Below, piece by piece: positions 36,694 through 44,800 of a DNA stretch of 64,000 nt (position 1 is its first letter; every line of letters starts with the position of its first letter). Position numbers and translations under genes: made by a program. The stretch is from Rhizobiaceae bacterium. GTDB taxonomy: Bacteria > Pseudomonadota > Alphaproteobacteria > Rhizobiales > Rhizobiaceae. The notes under the pieces are model-generated. The model saw only the letters and a program-made list of their open reading frames with translations, ran no database searches and was not told where the DNA came from. Location: NCBI GenBank assembly GCA_014238155.1, contig JABABQ010000067.1:248001-312000 (forward strand), given 5' to 3'.

Positions 36694-37440
36694 CTATTTG
36701 GACAAATCCTGCTCCATCGCAGCCTTCAGGCGATCAATATCGGTAATGATCACAGTGCGCCGGTCCTGAATGTCAATCAGACCTCGTTTTCGCAAATTGG
36801 TGAGTTGGCGGGAGATGGTCTCAATGGTCAAACCAAGAAAATCAGCTATATCACTGCGTTTCATCGGCAGTTCCAAAGTGACCGACTTGTCGTGACTGGT
36901 GATTTCCGGGTCAATATGGGTCGCCAGGAGAAAAAGAAAACTTGCTACTTTTTCAACTGCCGATTTACGACCCAGCGTCAGCATCCAATCGCGGGCTTCG
37001 TCCAATTCCCTCAACTTTTGAAGGTGCAACCGGTGCTCCAAGTCAGGGGCATCCGCCATAATCTCTTCGATAACTGATCTTGGAAATGAACAGAGCCGTA
37101 CATCTGTGGCAGCTTCAACTGCTACAGTGCTCTCGCTGGCAAATGTTCTGCCGACCATGTCGGGGGCGAACTGCAAACCGACAATCTGTTGTCGCCCGTC
37201 GCTCATCAGCTTGGAGAGTTTCGCAACACCTCCCATGATATTGCTGCAGCGATCGGACTCTTCGCCACCACGGTGCAACTCACTGCCGCTCTGGATTACC
37301 TTTCGCGAGGTGTGTTTGCTCAGCTTGAGCAATTGTTCAGCATCAAGCGCACCGCAAACACCCTGATGACGCACTTCGCAGGCCTGACACACCAGAGGTA
37401 AGTCAGAATTGTGAATGTCCTTGCGTTCATCTTGGCTCAT
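36694..37440 (-). CDS. fnrL: Crp/Fnr-family oxygen-responsive regulator FnrL
   Basis: A regulator of 248 residues. N-terminal cysteines 18, 21 and 29 (CQACEVRHQGVC) and Cys117 (RLCSFP) match the four [4Fe-4S] ligands of FNR. A cyclic-nucleotide-like beta-roll follows, then the HTH (MKRSDIADFLGLTIETISRQLTNLRKRGLI) with the E--SR recognition residues that read TTGAT half-sites. It should activate ccoNOQP under low oxygen through the box at 36073. It converges on the hemerythrin gene. FixK without cysteines is ruled out by the Cys pattern. Confidence 0.93.
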   Translation of the reverse strand: MSQDERKDIHNSDLPLVCQACEVRHQGVCGALDAEQLLKLSKHTSRKVIQSGSELHRGGEESDRCSNIMGGVAKLSKLMSDGRQQIVGLQFAPDMVGRTFASESTVAVEAATDVRLCSFPRSVIEEIMADAPDLEHRLHLQKLRELDEARDWMLTLGRKSAVEKVASFLFLLATHIDPEITSHDKSVTLELPMKRSDIADFLGLTIETISRQLTNLRKRGLIDIQDRRTVIITDIDRLKAAMEQDLSK

Positions 37441-37616
37441 TTCTAAAAATCACTTTCAAATTGTCGCAAATTTGTCTGCTACATATAATGCCAGCTGGCA
37501 GCAATTGTAATACTCGACAATCGTCTAGGAAACCTGCGAGATGACCTTGCAGAACCGGTCGGCCATGCCAACGTAAGCTGCGTTGACCTACCTGGTTTGT
37601 ATCGGCGACTGACATA

Positions 37617-38051
37617 GTGTCTCATTTGGACTATTCTTCTCGACTTAAACAAAGGAATATTTGCTTGGACACCACGATTTACCGGCCCGGTTTGCCGCAA
37701 CATTATATGGTGCTGAGGTCGATCGTCAGGCGAATAATCATTCGCTTGCCCGACGGTTCGCTGCTGGCAGATACCAAAAATGCGATTCGATTGATGGAAG
37801 CAGGTAAAACTCTTTATGATCCGGTTGTTTATGTACCAAGGCAGGACATCAAGGTGAACCTGCTGGATGAGGTTGAGCAGACTGTATGTCCGCTTAAAGG
37901 TACGGCCTGTTATTATGGCTGCCTTGATCAACAAAACCACCACGAAAAACTGGCCTGGAGTTATCTCGAACCCTCCAGTTTTGCACAGGAGCTCACAGGA
38001 CTTGTGGCATTTTATGCCGACAAGGTCATACTCGAACAACATCCCATATGA
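37617..38051 (+). CDS. DUF427 domain protein
   Basis: A DUF427 protein of up to 144 residues with the family pattern RLPDGSLLADTKNAIRLMEAG, VYVPRQDIKVNLLDEVEQTVCPLKGTACYYG, LAWSYLEP and LVAFYADKVILE. The role of DUF427 is not established. The start is uncertain: GTG 37617 gives the longest form, while TTG 37665 has an AGGA sequence at a suitable distance. The next gene downstream fuses the same domain to a cyclase, so the two probably act together (inference). Confidence 0.85.
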   Translation: MSHLDYSSRLKQRNICLDTTIYRPGLPQHYMVLRSIVRRIIIRLPDGSLLADTKNAIRLMEAGKTLYDPVVYVPRQDIKVNLLDEVEQTVCPLKGTACYYGCLDQQNHHEKLAWSYLEPSSFAQELTGLVAFYADKVILEQHPI

Positions 38052-38149
38052 TTGATCCTGAATGGGGTCAGGACGTGTAAATGAGCCGCAACCAAAATTC
38101 CATATTTATTCTTTGCAGCCGGTGACAGAAACTCCCATATAGGTCTTCA

Positions 38150-39715
38150 ATGACACAGCATTTGCAACAAACTTCCAACGATTATGGCATTTGGGTGCAG
38201 TCGATTGGCCATGAGGTTAAGATTTATCACGGGGACACCCTGTTAGCGGCCAGTTCCCGCGCTCTGGTGATGCATGAAACTCGCCTGCCGATCACAGTTT
38301 ATTTCCCAATGGAAGATGTTTGCGGGATGTTGTCGCCAAATCAGGACCATCGAACCTTTTGTCCGTTTAAAGGCACTGCCAGCTATTTCGACCTGGAAAT
38401 CGACGGCAACTCCGTTCCAAAGGCGGCTTGGAGTTATGAAAAAGCCCTGCCCGAGAGCAAGGATGTGGAGGGGTACGTCGCCTTCATGCCCGGCGTCATT
38501 ACGCACATTGATCATGGTGACAACGCCATCGAGCTCATGGACAGTGGCAATATTGCTGGACCAACGGTCGACTGGGTCATGCGCGAAGCATGGTTGTGCA
38601 AATCTCCCGAAGAACTGACAGCAGCGCTGGCGCGAAAATTTCTGCATGACGGCATCGCCATTTCCAGATTGAGCGTCATGATCTGGTCGCTGCACCCAAT
38701 GATTGCGGGCAGGAATTACATCTGGACCAAGGAAAGCGACGAAGTTACGTCGGTTTCGGCATCCTACGAGATCCATACCAGTCCGACCTTCATCAACAGT
38801 CCGCTGCGTCACGTCTCAAAGGGTCTCGGCGGGGTGAGACAACGATTGGATGGGTCGCCAATTGAATTCGACTTTCCCATCATTGGTGATCTGATAGAAC
38901 AAGGCGCAACGGATTATGTTGCCATGCCATTGCCGTTCTCCAATGGGCAGATCAATGTGATGACGTTGACCTGCGACCATCCCAAAGGCTTCACCACGCC
39001 CAATCTTGGTTTGGTGTTTGAATGTTCTTCGGTGATCAGCCGCTATTTCGAAGTATTTACCCTGCAGGAGAACGCCCAGTCATTGCTGGAAACCTATTTG
39101 GGAAAACGCACCGGGGCGCGGGTGCTGGGGGGTGAAATCCGACGCGGGGATGGTGACGATATTCAGGCTGCCATATTGTTTTGCGACCTTCGAAATTCAA
39201 CTTCGCTTGAAGAACGACTGGGCCGGAAAGCATATGTCTCCCTTTTGAACCAGTTTTTTGAGGCGACTACTGATATAATAAATCAGCGCGATGGCGAGGT
39301 GTTGAAGTTTATTGGCGACGCGGTGCTGGCAATATTTCCGGCCGGCGACGACAAACAACTGGCCTGCGCAAAAGCGCTGGACTCGGCGCAAGAGATTGTT
39401 TCGCACCTGTCCACCACTCGTATTGGTGAAGCTGCAGAGCAAATTGACTGCTCTATCGGAATTGCCTTCGGCGATGTCACCTACGGCAATGTTGGATCAC
39501 GCGAGCGACTCGATTTTACCGTGATCGGCCGCGCCGCAAATATCGCAGCAAGACTGGGAGATTATGGCAAGACAATCGGGCAACAGATTGTGATAACAGA
39601 TGACATTGCTAGCTCTCATGATCTGACCGAGCCATTGGGCGATGTATCACTTCACAATGTCGCCGAGCCGGTGGCAACATTTGCTTTGACCACCCAACCT
39701 GCACCTTCACCTTGA
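38150..39715 (+). CDS. DUF427-class III adenylate/guanylate cyclase fusion
   Basis: A 521-residue protein in three parts. Residues 1-125 form a DUF427 domain (CPFKGTASYFDLEIDG, AAWSYEKALPE, GYVAFMPGVI). Residues 130-310 are a middle domain like that in rhizobial cyclases (LHDGIAISRLSVMIWSLHPMIAGRNYIW). Residues 320-510 form a class III cyclase (ILFCDLRNSTSLEERLG with a metal Asp, GEVLKFIGDAVLAIFP with the second Asp, GIAFGDVTYGNVGSRERLDFTVIGRAANIAARL). It should make cAMP or cGMP in response to a signal read by the DUF427 part (inference). It follows the stand-alone DUF427 gene. Confidence 0.88.
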   Translation: MTQHLQQTSNDYGIWVQSIGHEVKIYHGDTLLAASSRALVMHETRLPITVYFPMEDVCGMLSPNQDHRTFCPFKGTASYFDLEIDGNSVPKAAWSYEKALPESKDVEGYVAFMPGVITHIDHGDNAIELMDSGNIAGPTVDWVMREAWLCKSPEELTAALARKFLHDGIAISRLSVMIWSLHPMIAGRNYIWTKESDEVTSVSASYEIHTSPTFINSPLRHVSKGLGGVRQRLDGSPIEFDFPIIGDLIEQGATDYVAMPLPFSNGQINVMTLTCDHPKGFTTPNLGLVFECSSVISRYFEVFTLQENAQSLLETYLGKRTGARVLGGEIRRGDGDDIQAAILFCDLRNSTSLEERLGRKAYVSLLNQFFEATTDIINQRDGEVLKFIGDAVLAIFPAGDDKQLACAKALDSAQEIVSHLSTTRIGEAAEQIDCSIGIAFGDVTYGNVGSRERLDFTVIGRAANIAARLGDYGKTIGQQIVITDDIASSHDLTEPLGDVSLHNVAEPVATFALTTQPAPSP

Positions 39716-39742
39716 CTCCATGTTTTTGACATAAACACACTT

Positions 39743-41257
39743 ATGGCCAGATTCCGTCAGTCTATTACAATGAAACTGTTCGCCGCCATGCTGGCCGTGG
39801 CGGCGGTAATTATTATTTTTGTAGCAGTCACGCTGACCATCAATATGCGTGCCGGATTTGCCCGCTATATGTCTCTGGCCGAACTGGCCGTGTTTGATCA
39901 GCTGCATGACGACCTTGTGGCAGTTCACCAACCCGGCGGATGGCCACAATTTGAAGGCAATGACGCGGCCTGGAGTGAATTCATGCTAGCGGCCGTACCG
40001 CAGCCTCCGCGTAGCCTCGGACCACAAGATGGCAACCGCCCGCCCCCAAAGCGGCAAGACGGTAACCGCCGCCCCAAACGACGAAACGGCGATCGCCCCT
40101 CCAAGCAACAGAGCGGCAAACGGCGTACATTACTGACAATTGACCCAATGAGGTTTGGATCGCGGCTCCAGTTGTTGAACAACCAGGGTCAACGGGTTGC
40201 CGGGGCCGGTCTCCGCAGACCGATACTTGCAAAAAGGCCGATCATTCCACGTTCCAGCGAGCCAAATGACCTGCCGTTGGGATGGATCGCTTTAACCGCT
40301 GACGGTAGCCAGACATCGGGCAGCGACTATCTGTTTCTTCAGGATCAGTTGATGTCATTGGCTGCAACTTTGCTGCTGGCGCTGATGCTAAGCGGAATTG
40401 CAGCCTATTTCCTGGCAAAGCAATTTCTCAAACCGGTACGTGAGCTTGCTTTGGCTGGTGATCAATTATCTTCCGGTAACTATTCGATCCGTCTCACCAA
40501 CACTCGATCAGACGAATTGGGAGCTCTGTTATCGCAATTTAATCAATTGGCGGAAAATCTCGACAAGCGGGACAAGATTGAGCGCAAATGGATATCCGAC
40601 ACCTCCCATGAGTTGAAAACGCCACTTGCCGTGTTGCGTGCTCAAATAGAAGCAATCCAGGATGGTGTTCATGCACCCGATCCCAATCGACTTGAAGAAT
40701 TGCACACTTCGACCATGCGCCTGTCGCGATTGGTGGCTGATCTGAATTCCTTGTCAAACCTGCGCGAAGGGCATCTGGTTACAGATCTTAAGTCGGAAGA
40801 TATCAACCAGATCATCAACTCTAGGCTGGAAAATTCGCTGGAGCATCTCACTGGCAAGCAATTGTCTGTTGAAAGCAATCTGCAACCTGCGCTGCTCGTT
40901 GAATGTGACCGGCTTCGAATCGGGCAATTGCTCGACAATCTGTTGCAAAACGCGGCGCGCTATACAACCGTTCCGGGCACCATTCGGGTCATTGCCCGGT
41001 CGGTTGGTGAAGACGTTGAAATCCGAGTAGAAGATTCCCCACCCTGCCCCCCCAAAGAGGCCAGGGAGAAGATGTTTGACCGCTTTTTTCGTGAAGAGGA
41101 ATCGCGCAACCGTCGATTTGGTGGGTCTGGCCTTGGTCTTTCCATTTGTCGGGAAATCGTATCAGCACATGGCGGCACTATTTCTTTGTCACAATCTGAT
41201 CTGGGCGGTTTGTGTGTGACTGTCATTCTACCCAAAAAGGCATCTGAACATGAGTAA
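39743..41257 (+). CDS. Sensor histidine kinase of a BaeS-like pair
   Basis: A membrane sensor of 504 residues. TM1 at about 10-35, a periplasmic domain, TM2 at about 205-225, then HAMP (LKPVRELALAGDQLSSGNYSIRL), the dimerisation and phosphoacceptor motif SDTSHELKTPLAVLRAQIEA, the N box (DNLLQNAARYT) and G boxes (GGSGLGLSICREIV). The periplasmic part contains a Pro/Arg/Lys/Gly-rich stretch of degenerate repeats, for example PKRQDGNRRPKRRNGD at about 97-112, not usual in BaeS. It overlaps the response regulator gene by 8 nt. The signal may be envelope stress (inference). Confidence 0.9.
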   Translation: MARFRQSITMKLFAAMLAVAAVIIIFVAVTLTINMRAGFARYMSLAELAVFDQLHDDLVAVHQPGGWPQFEGNDAAWSEFMLAAVPQPPRSLGPQDGNRPPPKRQDGNRRPKRRNGDRPSKQQSGKRRTLLTIDPMRFGSRLQLLNNQGQRVAGAGLRRPILAKRPIIPRSSEPNDLPLGWIALTADGSQTSGSDYLFLQDQLMSLAATLLLALMLSGIAAYFLAKQFLKPVRELALAGDQLSSGNYSIRLTNTRSDELGALLSQFNQLAENLDKRDKIERKWISDTSHELKTPLAVLRAQIEAIQDGVHAPDPNRLEELHTSTMRLSRLVADLNSLSNLREGHLVTDLKSEDINQIINSRLENSLEHLTGKQLSVESNLQPALLVECDRLRIGQLLDNLLQNAARYTTVPGTIRVIARSVGEDVEIRVEDSPPCPPKEAREKMFDRFFREEESRNRRFGGSGLGLSICREIVSAHGGTISLSQSDLGGLCVTVILPKKASEHE

Positions 41258-41939
41258 ACTTCCACATATTCTGGTGATTGAAGATGAGATGACTCTGGCC
41301 GGGGTGATCAAGGACTATCTCGTTGATGCTGGCATGACGGTCACATTGCTGCATGAGGGCACTACAGCCACTCAGACCATTCTCGGCGTAAGACCGGATT
41401 TGGTCGTTCTGGACATCATGCTTCCCGGCAAAGACGGCATTACGATTTGTCGTGAGGTTCGGGCTCAAAGCGAGGTTCCAATCATCATGGAGACCGCCAA
41501 AGTCGAAGAAATCGACCGATTACTGGGTCTGGAACTGGGAGCAGATGACTATCTGTGCAAACCATTTTCACCGCGCGAACTCGTCGCACGGATCAAGGCT
41601 ATTTTGCGCCGGACGGGAATCAATCGAGCCGCTCAGGACGGGGGCACGGCTCATTCTCGGTTGCATTTGGATGAGGAAAAGTGGCTGACAATGCTGGATG
41701 ATCAAATTATCAAACTGACACGGCGGGAGTTTCAGCTTCTGCTGGTGCTGCAGAAAAGTGTCGGTCGGGTCTATTCCAGAAGTCAGTTGCTGGATGCGGT
41801 GTTCCATGATGATGCAGATGTATTTGACCGAACCATCGACAGTCATATCAAGAACCTGCGAAACAAACTCAAGCAGGTGGCTCCTGATTACGATCCTATT
41901 CGCTCGGTCTATGGTGTCGGCTACGCTTTTGAGCTGTAG
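41250..41939 (+). CDS. OmpR-family response regulator of the BaeS-like pair
   Basis: A 229-residue regulator with a receiver domain (VIEDEMTLAGVIKDYLVDAG; phospho-acceptor Asp in DLVVLDIMLPGKDG; Thr and Lys in ETAKVEEIDRLLGLELGADDYLCKPF) and a winged-helix OmpR/PhoB DNA-binding domain (LTRREFQLLLVLQKSVGRVYSRSQLLDAVF, IKNLRNKLKQVAPDYDPIRSVYGVGYAFEL). The kinase gene overlaps its start. Its TAG stop codon is formed by the first bases of a repeat end at 41937, which implies insertion at or very near the original 3' end. Confidence 0.92.
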   Translation: MSKLPHILVIEDEMTLAGVIKDYLVDAGMTVTLLHEGTTATQTILGVRPDLVVLDIMLPGKDGITICREVRAQSEVPIIMETAKVEEIDRLLGLELGADDYLCKPFSPRELVARIKAILRRTGINRAAQDGGTAHSRLHLDEEKWLTMLDDQIIKLTRREFQLLLVLQKSVGRVYSRSQLLDAVFHDDADVFDRTIDSHIKNLRNKLKQVAPDYDPIRSVYGVGYAFEL

Positions 41940-41959
41940 AGCCGTTCACGGTTAAATCC
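41937..41959. repeat. Solo repeat end related to the element at 56098-56370
   Basis: TAGAGCCGTTCACG followed by a near-identical TTAAAT stretch matches the right-end inverted repeat of the 56098-56370 element at about 20 of 23 positions. No second end was found nearby, so this is a fragment. The first three bases are the stop codon of the response regulator gene. Confidence 0.6.
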
Positions 41960-42109
41960 CAAAGAAGTGCCAGGTTCTTCACAATGCCTGCACATTCTCT
42001 CCAAATCCAATTCGTTTTGCCGCGTTAACCTGCTGGAACAACGCACCAACGGGCGCGTTCCATGCCACATATTTCCGCAGGAACGGGCCCCAGCACAAGT
42101 AGGATCAAA

Positions 42110-43183
42110 ATGCCCCGTTTGAGATATTCAAGACCTAAACTCCGGTGTGCAATCGAGACCGCGGCAAACGCCGTTGCCATGAGTATCGCTACAATGTTTC
42201 TGTTGGTTTCACCGGCCGAGGCTCACAACAACAAAGTTTCGGTTTCTGTAAAAGGCGGTCAGCGCTGCATTGTTTCCAATGGTTTGCCAAACCACAATAC
42301 CGGAAACTTTCCCAATCGCAGCAATCCTCATCGCATCTCAGAACAGAACGTAAATTTATGTGTTACCGCCTCGCCGAAAAAGGGACGCCGATCACATTGG
42401 GTCAGGAGTTCGATCGGCGTTGGCATAAACGGTGTGCAGTTTCGCCCGACAACGGCAGATTATTTTGATGCCCGCAGCCGACGGGGCTTCAGCCGCAATG
42501 CGCGGTCAGGATGGAACCTCGATGGACTGGGTGCACGCGAAAAGCTGGGCATGGATCGCAACAATGCACATGTCGATAAGCGTGGCTTGTACCACTATCA
42601 CGGTGTGGCAAATGCATTGGTTAATTCCGGCAAGGGCAGCTTAATTGGCTGGGCCGCTGACGGATTTGAAATCCACTATCTGGGCAGCAAAAGACGCTCC
42701 GGCTACGCGCTGAGAAAGGGTACTCGCGCCTCTGCACCCGGTGGCACATATGACGGCACTTATGTTCAGGATTGGAAGTTTGTTGGCGGTTCCAAAGCGC
42801 TCGACAGATGCAACGGTGGCACACTTAACGGCAAATTCGTTTACTTCGCCACTGAGACTTTTCCATTCCTGCCCCATTGTCTGTGGGGCAAGGTGAGCCG
42901 CGATTTTCAACATCGAAGTCGCGGAAATCGCGGGATTCTCGGTCTGTTTCGTAAAACCAATCTGCAACAGAGCCAGAAAGAGCGCCGCCGCACTACCCGC
43001 ACAGCATTTGTCCGACACGGACCTCCACAAGAGACATGGTCGGCTTGTCAGGGTGGATTGTCGGGAGTGCGTTGCACAATCACCAACCAACACCAAAACC
43101 GTCAGATCACTGGAAGTTGCCGCACTCTACGCGGCGGCATCAGTGGGTGCGTGCCCACACGAGGAGCCTATGTTCGCCCTTAA
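42110..43183 (+). CDS. YHYH-domain secreted protein
   Basis: A 357-residue protein from ATG 42110, which has AGGA six nt upstream. The basic N-terminus and a hydrophobic stretch ending LLVSPAEAH form a signal peptide. The central part has the YHYH signature (NNAHVDKRGLYHYHGVANAL, then IGWAADGFEIHY and GTYVQDWKF). The C-terminal ~90 residues are Arg/Gly-rich with four Cys. YHYH proteins have no proven activity; a Cu or other metal site is sometimes suspected. It stands alone downstream of the two-component pair and might be one of its targets (inference). Confidence 0.82.
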   Translation: MPRLRYSRPKLRCAIETAANAVAMSIATMFLLVSPAEAHNNKVSVSVKGGQRCIVSNGLPNHNTGNFPNRSNPHRISEQNVNLCVTASPKKGRRSHWVRSSIGVGINGVQFRPTTADYFDARSRRGFSRNARSGWNLDGLGAREKLGMDRNNAHVDKRGLYHYHGVANALVNSGKGSLIGWAADGFEIHYLGSKRRSGYALRKGTRASAPGGTYDGTYVQDWKFVGGSKALDRCNGGTLNGKFVYFATETFPFLPHCLWGKVSRDFQHRSRGNRGILGLFRKTNLQQSQKERRRTTRTAFVRHGPPQETWSACQGGLSGVRCTITNQHQNRQITGSCRTLRGGISGCVPTRGAYVRP

Positions 43184-43199
43184 CTCCTCATGCACGCTC

Positions 43200-43236
43200 G
43201 GCCGTCGCACTTGGTCTGCAAATTGGTGCGACGGCC
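43200..43236. terminator. Hairpin terminator between the YHYH gene and matB
   Basis: An 11-bp perfect stem (GGCCGTCGCAC with GTGCGACGGCC) encloses a 15-nt loop and is followed by TCTTCTTT. It lies between two converging genes and could end transcription from the left. Confidence 0.75.
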
Positions 43237-43267
43237 TCTTCTTTGAAAGATCCGAATCTGAATTTGA

Positions 43268-44800
43268 TCAGACGGAAAATGAATCCTTCAACCGGGTGCG
43301 CAGAATATTCTTTTGAACTTTGCCCATTGTATTGCGCGGCAATTCAGCAGCAATCTCAATCAGCTTGGGTTGTTTGAATCGCGCCAGATGCGGTTTGATA
43401 TGTTCTGCCAGTGTGCTGGAATCCAATTCATTTCCCGACGGCACAACCACTGCCACAACCGCTTCGCCAAAGTCGGGATGGGGTACGCCGACGACGGCGC
43501 TTTCCAAAACTCCCACCTGATCATCAATAACAAGCTCGACCTCTTTGGGATAAATGTTGAGACCGCCCGATATGATCAGATCTTTGGACCGGCCGACAAT
43601 GTGCAGATAACCATCTGCGTCAATCTTGCCCAGATCGCCTGTTATAAAATAACCGTCGTCGCAAAATTCCGCCGCCGTCTTTTCCGGCATATTCCAATAA
43701 CCGGAAAAAACGTTGGGACCGGATATTTCGATCATGCCAACTTCGGTCGCCGTCGTCGCCGCGAGCGGTTTGCCCGTGTCCGGATCGCCGATCCGCACAT
43801 CAACACCCGGCAGCGGAAAACCAACTGTTCCGGCGCGCCGTTCGCCATTATAAGGGTTGGACGTATTCATGTTGGTTTCGGTCATGCCGTAGCGCTCAAG
43901 TACACGATGGCCAGTCGTCTCTTCGAACTCGACATGCGTCTCCGCCAATAGCGGTGCACTGCCGGAGACAAACAGGCGCATATGGGCGACTAATTGACGC
44001 GTAAAGCGAGGATCGTTCAACAGCCGTGTATAAAATGTCGGCACGCCCATCAAACTTGTCGAACGGGGCAGTTGTTCAATCATCGTGTCGAGATCGAAAC
44101 CGCTCAGAAATATCATCGATCCGCCGGACAACAAGGTCACATTTACAGCCACAAACAGGCCATGAGTGTGGAATATGGGCAGTGCGTGCAGCAAAACGTC
44201 TGACTTGGAAAACCGCCAAAGCTGTTTCAGAGCCTTCGAATTCGACAGCAGATTGTCGTGACTCAGCATTGCTCCTTTCGACCGCCCGGTGGTTCCAGAG
44301 GTATAGAGTATTGCCGCAAGATCACTGCCTCGTCTGTCAACATTAACAAACGACGGCTCGACCAGCTCAGCTGCATCGACTAGCGACCCGACAGCAAACC
44401 CTGCCTCTGTCGCGATGCCAAGTGTTTCAAGTCGACAATCATGGTCCAGCGCCAGATCCGCATAGGTAGTGCGATCCGGAGGGTTGCAAACCAACAGGTT
44501 CGCACCAGAATCGTTGACAAAATAAGATACTTCCGAACCTGTATAGGCCGTGTTCAACGGAAGAAACACAGCACCCATACGAACGCAGGCGATATACAGC
44601 AGGACAGCTTCAATGGACTTTGGCACCTGAACAGCAACGCGATCGCCCGGTTCAATGCCGTAGCTATTGAGAACATTTGCCAGCCTTGCTGAAAAATTCA
44701 GCGCATCTGCATAGGTCCACTGGCCGCCATCAGGCAGCACGGCAAATGGCGCTTGGGGGTCCCCATCTGCAAACAAGCCGTCGAACAAATGATTTGTCAT
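43268..44800 (-). CDS. matB: Malonyl-CoA synthetase MatB
   Basis: An acyl-CoA synthetase (ANL superfamily) of 510 residues that activates malonate to malonyl-CoA. Motifs are the P-loop AILYTSGTTGRSKGAMLSH, LPIFHTHGLFVA, SGSAPLLAETHVEFEETTGHRVLERYGMTETNMNTSNPY (a characteristic MatB stretch, residues about 280-318), GRSKDLIISGGLNIYPKEVE and the C-terminal catalytic lysine in PRNTMGKVQKNIL. It overlaps the matA stop as ATGA and works with it to turn malonate into acetyl-CoA. Confidence 0.93.
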   Translation of the reverse strand: MTNHLFDGLFADGDPQAPFAVLPDGGQWTYADALNFSARLANVLNSYGIEPGDRVAVQVPKSIEAVLLYIACVRMGAVFLPLNTAYTGSEVSYFVNDSGANLLVCNPPDRTTYADLALDHDCRLETLGIATEAGFAVGSLVDAAELVEPSFVNVDRRGSDLAAILYTSGTTGRSKGAMLSHDNLLSNSKALKQLWRFSKSDVLLHALPIFHTHGLFVAVNVTLLSGGSMIFLSGFDLDTMIEQLPRSTSLMGVPTFYTRLLNDPRFTRQLVAHMRLFVSGSAPLLAETHVEFEETTGHRVLERYGMTETNMNTSNPYNGERRAGTVGFPLPGVDVRIGDPDTGKPLAATTATEVGMIEISGPNVFSGYWNMPEKTAAEFCDDGYFITGDLGKIDADGYLHIVGRSKDLIISGGLNIYPKEVELVIDDQVGVLESAVVGVPHPDFGEAVVAVVVPSGNELDSSTLAEHIKPHLARFKQPKLIEIAAELPRNTMGKVQKNILRTRLKDSFSV

